From NCBI GenBank assembly GCA_964650735.1, contig CAZYUT010000104.1, positions 1-7,458 on the forward strand: 7,458 nt of DNA, written 5' to 3'. The position numbers and the translations under genes were made by a program. Positions 1 through 5,657 of the stretch are shown one piece after another. The DNA is from Dichotomicrobium sp964650735 (GTDB lineage: Bacteria; Pseudomonadota; Alphaproteobacteria; Rhizobiales; Rhodomicrobiaceae). The notes below the pieces were generated by a model that was given only the letters and a program-made list of their open reading frames with translations, searched no databases and was not told the DNA's origin. How positions within the stretch are numbered: position 1 is the stretch's first letter; every line of letters starts with the position of its first letter.

Positions 1-134
1 GTGACGATCCGCGCGCTGGCCAGCAGTTGCTCACGTTCGGCGTCCGTCAGCGCGGACCACAGCGGCGTGTTCTGAAGTTGAGTTGCAAGGGGCGGACAAT
101 CACTAACGGGGACTCGCGGGGTCACGGGTTTCAC
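1..134 (-). CDS. Probable Crp/Fnr-family transcriptional regulator, N-terminal fragment (cut by window edge)
   Basis: A minus-strand reading frame runs off the left edge of the window. It opens after an in-frame stop and offers two GTG starts, at 134-132 and 125-123. A purine-rich AGGAAGAG lies just upstream and fits the inner GTG better. The visible product is about 41 to 44 residues and contains TPLWSALTDAEREQLLASAR. This resembles the opening of Crp/Fnr regulators, where a helix of the type PLFxGLSxxE..xLxxxAR leads into the cyclic-nucleotide-binding beta roll. No beta roll, effector pocket, cysteine cluster or DNA-binding helix is visible, so the subfamily cannot be named. It is transcribed away from the permease gene, and divergent regulators often control their neighbour, but that is inference. 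The family call rests on a short N-terminal match and the GTG start is not certain. Confidence 0.5.
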   Translation of the reverse strand, partial: MKPVTPRVPVSDCPPLATQLQNTPLWSALTDAEREQLLASARIV

Positions 135-302
135 TCTTCCTGGTTAGACGCCGGGATGTTTTCCCCGCGCAAGTCATGGGGCCGGACGTGGCGAGGCAAT
201 GACCGGCAACTGCTGGCGACCATGTTGGAGGATGACCAAAGCAGCCCTCGCGCTCGGTATCTGCAACTTAATGGAAATCCTTGGAAAGAGAAAGGATGAG
301 CA
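135..302. promoter_or_regulatory. Divergent intergenic region between the putative regulator and the permease gene
   Basis: About 170 bp separate the minus-strand GTG start from the permease ATG, so promoters for both directions should lie here. I could not find a convincing sigma-70 -35/-10 pair with normal spacing. The only dyad I noticed is TTGG-N7-CCAA at 225-239, a weak candidate for a regulator site. A Shine-Dalgarno AAAGGA at 291-296 serves the permease gene. Short open frames across this stretch look like chance products of GC-rich sequence. Confidence 0.4.
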
Positions 303-896
303 ATGCTTCTGCGTAGCCTTTTCTTGACACTTGCGCTCTGCCTGATTGCCGTTCCGGCTGCCGCACATACCGGGCACGGCGAAGTGTCCGGTTTTACCTA
401 CGGCTTGATGCACCCGATCGGCGGGCTGGATCACGTGCTGGCGATGGTCGCCGTCGGCCTCCTTGCCTATCTGCTCGGCGGCGCGGCGCTCTGGGGGTTG
501 CCCTTGGCGTTCATCACCGCGATGGCCGCAGGCGGCGCGCTGGCGCTGGCCGGTTTCCATTTGCCCTTCGTCGAAGCGGGGATCGGGCTGTCGGTCGTCG
601 TGATCGGGGCAATGGTGGCGCTGGGCAAAACCACGCCCGGACTGCTCGCCGCCGCACTCACCGCCGTCTTCGCTGTGTTTCATGGCCACGCGCACGGCGC
701 GGAGATGCCTGCAACAGCGTCAGGCTTGAGTTACGGCATCGGCTTTGTGCTGGCGACGGCGCTGCTTCATGCCGGCGGCATCGTGGCGGGCTTTGCGCTC
801 GGGGCGGCAGGGAACCAGACAGGACCAAACATCGCGCGCGGAATTGGCGGCGTGATGGCAGTGAGCGGCGTCGCCATCCTAAGCGGCGTTATCTGA
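303..896 (+). CDS. hupE: HupE/UreJ-family metal (nickel) permease
   Basis: This 197-residue integral membrane protein should import nickel, or a related divalent metal, across the inner membrane by facilitated diffusion. Residues 1-21 form a signal peptide ending in AAA, so the mature protein would begin with the histidine-rich HTGHGE. About six hydrophobic segments follow. Both family signatures are intact: HX5DH as H37...D43-H44 in the first mature helix, and FHGX(A/V)HGXE as FHGHAHGAE at 126-134. F70 and E91 also match positions reported as important in rhizobial HupE. The ATG at 303 follows AAAGGA with a 6 nt spacer. The DsrE-like gene begins 33 nt downstream, so the two are probably co-transcribed. 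HupE/UreJ proteins usually accompany hydrogenase or urease genes, but none lies in this window, so the metal is inferred from the family. Confidence 0.88.
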   Translation: MLLRSLFLTLALCLIAVPAAAHTGHGEVSGFTYGLMHPIGGLDHVLAMVAVGLLAYLLGGAALWGLPLAFITAMAAGGALALAGFHLPFVEAGIGLSVVVIGAMVALGKTTPGLLAAALTAVFAVFHGHAHGAEMPATASGLSYGIGFVLATALLHAGGIVAGFALGAAGNQTGPNIARGIGGVMAVSGVAILSGVI

Positions 897-916
897 TCGG
901 AACTTGAAACAGTGAA

Positions 917-921
917 AAGGA
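917..921 (+). promoter_or_regulatory. Ribosome binding site that decides the DsrE-like start
   Basis: AAGGA lies 8 nt before the ATG at 930. This makes 930 the best start over the in-frame GTG at 912 and ATG at 921. The first of those has no comparable site, and the second overlaps this one. The same AAAGGATGAG string precedes the permease gene at 291-300. Confidence 0.6.
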
Positions 922-929
922 TGAGAAGC

Positions 930-1367
930 ATGAAAGGACTGCTTGCAACGCTGGTCGTGGCTGTCGCCGCAGCCTTTGCCGGACAGGCGATGGCCCAGGA
1001 CGGCAAGAAACTCGTCACCATCGTCGGAACGCCGGAGCCGCAGACCCAGCTGATGAGCATGGTGCTCAGCATGCAGGCGCTGCAACAAGGCGCATCGGTC
1101 TACATCCTGCTGTGCGGACCCGGCGGCGATCTGGCGCTGAAGGATGCGCCGGACAGTGCGACCGCCCCGCAGAAGCCACGTGACATGAGCCCGCAGGGCC
1201 TGATGAAAAAGATCATGGCCGAAGGCGGCACGGTGGAGGTCTGTGCGATCTATCTGCCGAATAAGGGCATGGGCCAGGAGGCGCTGATCGACGGCATCGG
1301 GGTTGCGAAGCCGCCGGAGATGGCCGCGCGCCTGCTCGAAGACAACGCCCGGATCATGTCGTTCTGA
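930..1367 (+). CDS. Secreted DsrE-like small protein
   Basis: A 145-residue protein from the ATG at 930; in-frame starts at 912 and 921 would add 6 or 3 residues. Residues 1-22 form a typical Sec signal peptide (MKG, hydrophobic core, cleavage after AMA), so the product should be periplasmic. The mature part reads as a DsrE/DsrF-like alpha/beta domain. It has a first strand KLVTIVG, a helix rich in Met (LMSMVLSMQAL), a strand with C62 (VYILLCGPGG), and a strand with C105 (VEVCAIYLPNKG) followed by a DGIGVAKP turn. The C105 position corresponds to the cysteine conserved in many DsrE-like proteins. Cytoplasmic DsrE/TusD proteins relay sulfur as persulfide. Whether this exported relative binds sulfur, metal or another thiol partner is unknown. 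It lies 33 nt after the permease gene and probably shares its mRNA. Family assignment is fairly sure; function is open. Confidence 0.72.
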   Translation: MKGLLATLVVAVAAAFAGQAMAQDGKKLVTIVGTPEPQTQLMSMVLSMQALQQGASVYILLCGPGGDLALKDAPDSATAPQKPRDMSPQGLMKKIMAEGGTVEVCAIYLPNKGMGQEALIDGIGVAKPPEMAARLLEDNARIMSF

Positions 1368-1382
1368 TTGCGGACAATGGAC

Positions 1383-1408
1383 GTCTGCTCCCAAGCGCGG
1401 GAGCAGAC
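1383..1408 (+). terminator. Perfect 10 bp hairpin between the DsrE-like gene and the ATPase operon
   Basis: GTCTGCTCCC (1383-1392) and GGGAGCAGAC (1399-1408) are exact inverted complements around a 6 nt loop AAGCGC. The stem begins 15 nt after the DsrE-like stop codon, a usual place for a terminator. No run of T follows (CTCTATCCG), so a standard intrinsic terminator is not fully met. It could be a weak terminator, an mRNA-stabilising 3' end, or a leader structure for the ATPase mRNA. Only 35 nt remain between the stem and the first ATPase ATG. Confidence 0.55.
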
Positions 1409-1443
1409 CTCTATCCGCGAGCCTCAATCATGAGCGGGACCGA

Positions 1444-1797
1444 ATGGCCAGAGCGTCCGATAACAAGGAACGGGACCGGGTCTCCGAGGCGATGGACAGG
1501 GTGCTTCAGGCCGAACGCCGCGCCCAGGATGCGATCGAGGAGGCGCGCGAGGAAGCCAAGCGCATTGTGCAGGAGGCTCGCACGCGGGCGCAACGGATCG
1601 AGGACCGCGCCGATGCGCGCATCACCCGCGTGCACCGCGACTATTCGGCCGAAACGCAGGCCGCCGTCGACGCAATTCTTAGGGGAGAAGGCGGCAACAA
1701 CGATCTGATCGAACGTCCCGGCGACGGCTTAATCGACACTGCCGTCGCCCGTCTGGCGGCCCGTCTGAGCGGAGGGTCAGATGACGGCGCTTCATAG
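1444..1797 (+). CDS. V/A-type ATPase peripheral stalk coiled-coil subunit (H/G-like)
   Basis: A 117-residue charged protein. Residues about 8-70 form a long uninterrupted helix of Ala, Glu, Arg and Gln (for example EEAREEAKRIVQEARTRAQR) typical of AhaH or Thermus G-type stalk subunits and related to F-type b subunits. A Gly/Asn-rich break near 81-86 precedes a short helix, LIDTAVARLAARLSG, resembling the end of such stalk subunits. It should pair with subunit E to hold the catalytic head still against rotor torque. The only in-frame starts are ATG 1444 and one deep inside the upstream gene, so 1444 is chosen despite a weak GAGCGGGA ribosome site. It overlaps the next gene by 17 nt. Primary sequence is poorly conserved in this family, so the call rests on coiled-coil character, length and position at the head of the operon. 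Naming differs between systems (atpH, ntpF, vatG), so no symbol is given. Confidence 0.75.
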   Translation: MARASDNKERDRVSEAMDRVLQAERRAQDAIEEAREEAKRIVQEARTRAQRIEDRADARITRVHRDYSAETQAAVDAILRGEGGNNDLIERPGDGLIDTAVARLAARLSGGSDDGAS

Positions 1798-2503
1798 CTT
1801 CGCTTACGCGCAAGCGCGGGCGCAGGCCCGCTATGGCGACCGGCTGGACGACTCCGGCTGGCAGCGCCTCGGCGCGTTGCGCTCGGTCAATCAGTATCTG
1901 GAGACGGCGCGCGCTACCAGCCTCGCGCCATGGGCCGGACCAGTGTCGCAAGACATGGACCACCATCAGCAGGAGCGCATGCTCCGTGCGGTCTGGCGCG
2001 ACACGGTGGATGAGGTCAGCGGCTGGCTGCCGGCAGAGTGGCGGGAGGCGGCGCGCCTGTGGGCCGAACTGCCCGAACTGCCGGGCGTCGAGCATGTCCG
2101 CCGCGGCTGGCCCGCGCCCGAATGGGCCGAGCGCGATGCGCATCTGGCCGAGGCCCTGGCCGAAACCGCCGAGAGCGAGCGGAACGCCGGCGCAGCCTGG
2201 CTGGCGCGCTGGCGCGCTGCGTGGCCCAAACCGGCGCGCGCCCAGGTTGACGCGTTGGAGGCCATCGGCGTGGCCCTGTTCCCCGGCTTCGAGGCGACCG
2301 ACGTGCCCGTCCCGCCGCCCGCCTATCGCGCCGCCGACAAGGCCATCGAGGCTGAACTGGTCCGGCTGTTCCGCCGTCACGCCCAGACGCCCGCGGCAAT
2401 CTTCGCCTATCTCGCTTTCGCCTGGCGCGATTTCGAACGCTTCCGCGGCGGGCTGATCCGCCGCCAGCTCTTCCAGGACGGACGCGAAAGGAGCGCCGCA
2501 TGA
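1781..2503 (+). CDS. V/A-type ATPase subunit C/d-like protein (short, divergent)
   Basis: A 240-residue soluble protein, probably the C (d, AC39-like) subunit that sits on the c-ring and links it to the central shaft. Its N-terminus (SFAYAQARAQARYGDRL, then a helix ending QYLETARATSLAPW) follows the family pattern of Y.yA.aR.ra..., then L..Y.. T. The C-terminus (AYLAFAWRDFERFRGGLIRR) resembles the family ending in which a helix carries E-x-x-N-x-R. Known family members are usually about 320 to 350 residues, so this one is roughly 100 shorter and seems to lack part of the three-fold repeat of helical bundles. It contains many Trp and Ala residues. ATG 1781 is preceded by GGAGG at 1771-1775. 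It overlaps the gene before by 17 nt and subunit I by 4 nt (ATGA). Position in the operon and the absence of any other C candidate support the call; homology is weak by eye. Confidence 0.65.
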   Translation: MTALHSFAYAQARAQARYGDRLDDSGWQRLGALRSVNQYLETARATSLAPWAGPVSQDMDHHQQERMLRAVWRDTVDEVSGWLPAEWREAARLWAELPELPGVEHVRRGWPAPEWAERDAHLAEALAETAESERNAGAAWLARWRAAWPKPARAQVDALEAIGVALFPGFEATDVPVPPPAYRAADKAIEAELVRLFRRHAQTPAAIFAYLAFAWRDFERFRGGLIRRQLFQDGRERSAA

Positions 2504-4338
2504 CGCTGCGTCCGGTTCCGGCCCAATGGTTCGAGCTGGTCACAACGCGCGAGGAGCTCCCGTCCGTGCTCGATACGCTGGCGCGCACCGGCGCGGTGCA
2601 GCTGGAGACCTACAGCCGCAGCGCCGAGGCGCTGTTCCCCGAAAGAATCCACGACGAGTTGGGCGATTACAACAGTCTCTTCGAAGATTACCGGACCTAC
2701 TGGCCCGAGCCTGAGCAGATGGCTCCGGCGCGCATGCCGCAGCCGGACAAGGTCGTCGCCGAAAGCGTCAAGGCTCTGAGGGCCTGGGCCGCGGACGCTG
2801 ACCCGGCGATCGCCGAACTCGAAGAGCTGACCGATCGCAAGCGCGAACTGGAGCGCCTCCACGGTCTGCTCGCGGGGGCCGAGGAGCCGCTGCCCGACCT
2901 TTCCCGGCTCGGGACAACCGGCCCGGAGCTTGCCGCGCGGCTCTATCTGCTGCCGGCGAACATGCAAGCCCTGAGCGTGCCTGAGCGCGTCCTGCACAAG
3001 CGGATCGAGACGGAAACCGGCGAATACCTGCTTGCGCTGGGCGGCGCGCGGGACATGCGCTCGCTCGACGACCAGTTGCGCGCGCAGAAGGCCCGGCCAG
3101 TGCCGATCCCGGATGACCTGCCCTCAAGCGCGTCTGAGGCCGCCGAAGCGATCAAGGAGCGGCTGGCGGAACTCGACAAGCAGGTCGAACAGACGCAGGA
3201 CAACCTTGCCTCGCTCAGCGCGCAATACGACCTCGCCAACGTGATCGGCCGGATCGAGCTGATCGCCTGGATGGTCACGCACGCCGAGGAGGTGTCGGCA
3301 TCCGCCGATCTCGCCTGGGTGACAGGCTGGACCACGGCCGAGGATCGCGCCAGCTTCTGCGAGCCACTGAACGAGAGCGGCCTGCGCTGCCTGGTCGACT
3401 TCCCCGACCCACCCGGCAAGGCCGAAGCGCCGACGCTTCTGCGCAACCCGCCCTGGGCGCGCGCCTTTGAAACCATCACCCAGCTTCTCGGCGCGCCGGG
3501 CCGCGACGAAGCCGACCCGAGCATCCTGCTGGCGATCTTCGCGCCGATCATGTTCGGCTACATGTTTGGCGATGTCGGGCACGGCGCGGTGCTGCTCCTC
3601 GCCGGGCTGATCCTTCGGCGCAGGATACCGGTTTTCACGCTGCTGGTGCCGGGCGGCATCATGGCGATGGTGTTCGGCGTCCTCTACGGCGATGTCTTCA
3701 CCCGCAAGGACATCATCGAGCCATTGTGGCTCCACCCGCTCGAAGCGCCCATCGAAATCCTCATCGGCGCGATCGTGATCGGCGTGGTCGTTCTTGTGAC
3801 CGGCCTGCTATTGAACGCCGCGCAGGCGCATTGGCGCGGGGCGGCGCGCATGTGGTGGCTGCGCGAATGCGGTCTACTGGTCGCTTATGGCGCGCTGCTG
3901 GTCGCGATCTTCTGGCCGCCGGCGCAGTGGGGCGCGCTTTTCGGCGTCGTCTGGTTCGTGCTGGGCGAGGCCATCCTTGAGCCGTCGGCACCGATCTCGG
4001 CCACGCTGCGCGGGATGGGAAGCCTGCTTGAATCCGGCCTGCAGCTCATCGTGAACACGGTCTCCTTCGCGCGCGTCGGCGCGTTTGCGCTCGCCCATGC
4101 CGGGCTTTCGCTCGCCGTGGCCCAGGTTGCTGTAGCCACTGGCGGCATCGGCTACTGGATCGTGCTGTTTATCGGCAACGTGATCATCATTCTGCTGGAA
4201 GGCTTGATCGTGAGCATCCAAACGGCCCGCCTGCTTCTGTTCGAGTTCTTCGTGCGCTTTCTCAAGGGTGAGGGCCGCATGTTCACGCCACTGACGCCGG
4301 CACGGACGAATACCAACACCGACGGGGGGATGAGATGA
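2500..4338 (+). CDS. ntpI: V/A-type ATPase subunit I (a-type, ion-channel stator)
   Basis: A 612-residue membrane stator subunit that carries the two ion half-channels against the c-ring. Residues 1 to about 340 form the cytoplasmic arm, with coiled-coil helices near 103-125 and 210-240. From about 343 onward there are seven or eight membrane segments. The first holds the hallmark MFGDVGHG (355-362). R525 in SFARVGAFALAHAGLS corresponds to the essential arginine of yeast Vph1 (R735), which faces the c-ring carboxylate. The last segment has E567, Q574 and R577 in LEGLIVSIQTARL, matching the second conserved arginine (R799 in Vph1). The end GEGRMFTPL also fits the family. Length is close to the family norm of about 600 to 680. 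It overlaps its neighbours by 4 nt on each side. Confidence 0.95.
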   Translation: MTLRPVPAQWFELVTTREELPSVLDTLARTGAVQLETYSRSAEALFPERIHDELGDYNSLFEDYRTYWPEPEQMAPARMPQPDKVVAESVKALRAWAADADPAIAELEELTDRKRELERLHGLLAGAEEPLPDLSRLGTTGPELAARLYLLPANMQALSVPERVLHKRIETETGEYLLALGGARDMRSLDDQLRAQKARPVPIPDDLPSSASEAAEAIKERLAELDKQVEQTQDNLASLSAQYDLANVIGRIELIAWMVTHAEEVSASADLAWVTGWTTAEDRASFCEPLNESGLRCLVDFPDPPGKAEAPTLLRNPPWARAFETITQLLGAPGRDEADPSILLAIFAPIMFGYMFGDVGHGAVLLLAGLILRRRIPVFTLLVPGGIMAMVFGVLYGDVFTRKDIIEPLWLHPLEAPIEILIGAIVIGVVVLVTGLLLNAAQAHWRGAARMWWLRECGLLVAYGALLVAIFWPPAQWGALFGVVWFVLGEAILEPSAPISATLRGMGSLLESGLQLIVNTVSFARVGAFALAHAGLSLAVAQVAVATGGIGYWIVLFIGNVIIILLEGLIVSIQTARLLLFEFFVRFLKGEGRMFTPLTPARTNTNTDGGMR

Positions 4339-4691
4339 TTTCCAAAGGCATGAAAGTCGCGCAGGGAGTCGCGGTCGCGGCGATCGCCATCGGCGGGGTG
4401 AGCCTGCTGGTGCTGCTGACCTATTCCGGCGTCGCTGGCGCGCAGGAAGCCGCGGCGCAGAACGTCGATCCAGTCATCCTCAAATGGGCCTTCATCGGCG
4501 CCGCCGCAGCCGCCGGCCTCTCTGCGCTCGGGGCGGGCTATGCCGTGGCCGTCGTGGGCGCGGCTGCCGTGGGGGCGCTTGCGGAAAAGCCGGAACTGCT
4601 CGGGCGCGTGCTGATCCTCGTCGGCCTCGCCGAGGGCATCGCGATCTACGGGCTGATCGTCGCCATTCTGATCCTGAACCGGGCAGGCTAA
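4335..4691 (+). CDS. ntpK: V/A-type ATPase subunit K (c-ring proteolipid)
   Basis: A 118-residue proteolipid that assembles into the rotating c-ring. Residues about 47-75 form the first hairpin helix (GLSALGAGYAVAVVGAAAVG), the polar loop is AEKPELLGR (83-91), and the second helix holds the ion-binding glutamate E100 in LAEGIAIYGL. An additional hydrophobic segment at residues 10-30, followed by GVAGAQEAAAQ, looks like a cleavable leader or a third helix. The mature hairpin is otherwise a single repeat of about 80 residues. E100 is followed by Gly rather than Ser/Thr, and the first helix has no Gln at the usual sodium-ligand position, so proton coupling is inferred. The start ATG overlaps the stop of subunit I by 4 nt and follows a G-rich GGGGGG ribosome site. 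Confidence 0.93.
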   Translation: MISKGMKVAQGVAVAAIAIGGVSLLVLLTYSGVAGAQEAAAQNVDPVILKWAFIGAAAAAGLSALGAGYAVAVVGAAAVGALAEKPELLGRVLILVGLAEGIAIYGLIVAILILNRAG

Positions 4692-4692
4692 C

Positions 4693-4986
4693 ATGGCGGC
4701 CATCGTCGTCATCGCAGACGAGGTCACCTGCGCGGGCTTCCGGCTGGCGGGCGTGGACACGCGCTCGCCGCCGCCAGAAGATGCGGTGGAAGCGTTCGCC
4801 AGCGCGCGCGCGGCGGCCGAGGTGGTCATAATGACCGCAGAATACGCCCGGCATCTGCCAGAGGCGATGCTGAAGAAGGCGCTCACCGCAGAGCGCCCGG
4901 CCTTCGCGGTCATCCCGGACATCCGCGAGCGGGAAAGGCCCGAAAACCTCCCTGCCAAGATCCGCGCCACGCTGGGCATCGAATGA
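4693..4986 (+). CDS. V/A-type ATPase subunit F (central shaft)
   Basis: A 97-residue Rossmann-like subunit of the central shaft, binding the D subunit inside the catalytic head. The start IVVIADEVTCAGFRLAGVDT matches the family pattern I.vIgd.dtv.GFrLaGv. The middle AEVVIMTAEYARHLPE matches the strand and helix that follow. PAFAVIPDIRERE matches the conserved P.i..IP segment. The end is short and basic, as in small bacterial versions. Only 1 nt separates it from subunit K, and it overlaps subunit E by 4 nt. It is named atpF in some systems and ntpG in others, so no symbol is given. Confidence 0.9.
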   Translation: MAAIVVIADEVTCAGFRLAGVDTRSPPPEDAVEAFASARAAAEVVIMTAEYARHLPEAMLKKALTAERPAFAVIPDIRERERPENLPAKIRATLGIE

Positions 4987-5657
4987 TGAACAAGGCCGAC
5001 CAAAATTTGGCCGAGACGCAGGCTCAGGCGCTCATCGACGCGATCAATGCGCGCAGGGACGGCGAGCGCAAGCGCATCCTGAACGAGGCGCACAGGGAGG
5101 CCCGCGGCATCGCGCGACAGGCCCATCGCAGCGCGCGCGAGCGGTTTCATGCGGCGTCTGAACAGCTGCGGCGCGACCGCGCCAAGCGCATTGACCAGGC
5201 CAAGGCGCAGCGCGACACCGAACGCCGTAAGCGGCACCAGTCAGCGCTTGCGGACATCGTCAAGCAGGCGTGGCCGAAGCTGACGGGCTCGCTCAAGGCT
5301 CGCTGGCAGAACGCTGAAAACCGCGAGGCATGGGTCAGGGAGGCGATCGACAGCGCGTCGTTCCGCCTGCAGCGCAAGGGCTGGCGGGTCGTCTATCCGG
5401 CGGACACCGACGATGCCTTCCGCGACAAGCTCAAGGGCTGGCTGGACGAAAAAGGCGTGGAGGATGCCGAAGCGGAGGCCTCCGGGGACATCGACGCGGG
5501 CCTGCGCATCGAAGCGGATGGCGCGACGCTCGACGCCACGCCAAACGCCCTGCTCGCGCAAACGGGCCGCGTGCAGGCCGCGCTGATCGCGGAAATCGAG
5601 CGGCTCGCCGAAACGCAGGCCAGGGAGAACGGCGAACAGGAGGCGGCGCATGGCTGA
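4983..5657 (+). CDS. ntpE: V/A-type ATPase subunit E (peripheral stalk)
   Basis: A 224-residue peripheral stalk subunit that pairs with the H-like coiled coil and binds the top of the catalytic head. Residues about 5-95 are a long charged helix rich in Arg, Ala and Gln (for example ERKRILNEAHREARGIARQA). Residues about 110-215 form the globular head. The family end pattern GGL.i....iD.T...l is seen as DAGLRIEADGATLDATPNAL (171-190). The ATG at 4983 overlaps the subunit F stop by 4 nt; a second in-frame ATG at 4986 is equally possible and changes only one residue. It overlaps subunit A by 8 nt. The helix is strongly basic, which is a little unusual. Confidence 0.88.
   Translation: MMNKADQNLAETQAQALIDAINARRDGERKRILNEAHREARGIARQAHRSARERFHAASEQLRRDRAKRIDQAKAQRDTERRKRHQSALADIVKQAWPKLTGSLKARWQNAENREAWVREAIDSASFRLQRKGWRVVYPADTDDAFRDKLKGWLDEKGVEDAEAEASGDIDAGLRIEADGATLDATPNALLAQTGRVQAALIAEIERLAETQARENGEQEAAHG
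5638..5643 (+). promoter_or_regulatory. Strong ribosome binding site for subunit A
   Basis: AGGAGG sits inside the end of the subunit E gene, 6 nt before the ATG at 5650. It is the best match to the anti-Shine-Dalgarno sequence in the window and fixes the subunit A start. It is consistent with a need for several copies of A per complex. Confidence 0.75.

Noticed and set aside
27..299. A 90-codon + strand frame ahead of the permease gene
   Set aside because: It overlaps the minus-strand regulator start, has no ribosome site and has a composition with no recognisable domain. The minus-strand frame explains the first part better.
324..350. TTGACA at 324-329 as a -35 promoter element
   Set aside because: It lies inside the permease signal peptide codons and has no suitable -10 element 16 to 18 nt downstream.
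1430..1708. A + strand frame starting at an ATG 14 nt before the chosen stalk subunit start
   Set aside because: Its product is a Pro/Arg-rich out-of-frame reading of the coiled-coil gene, which has the clear heptad-like pattern.
4152..5237. A 361-codon open frame on the minus strand over subunits I, K, F and E
   Set aside because: It is antisense to four well-supported genes and matches no family I recognise; long chance frames are common at this GC content.
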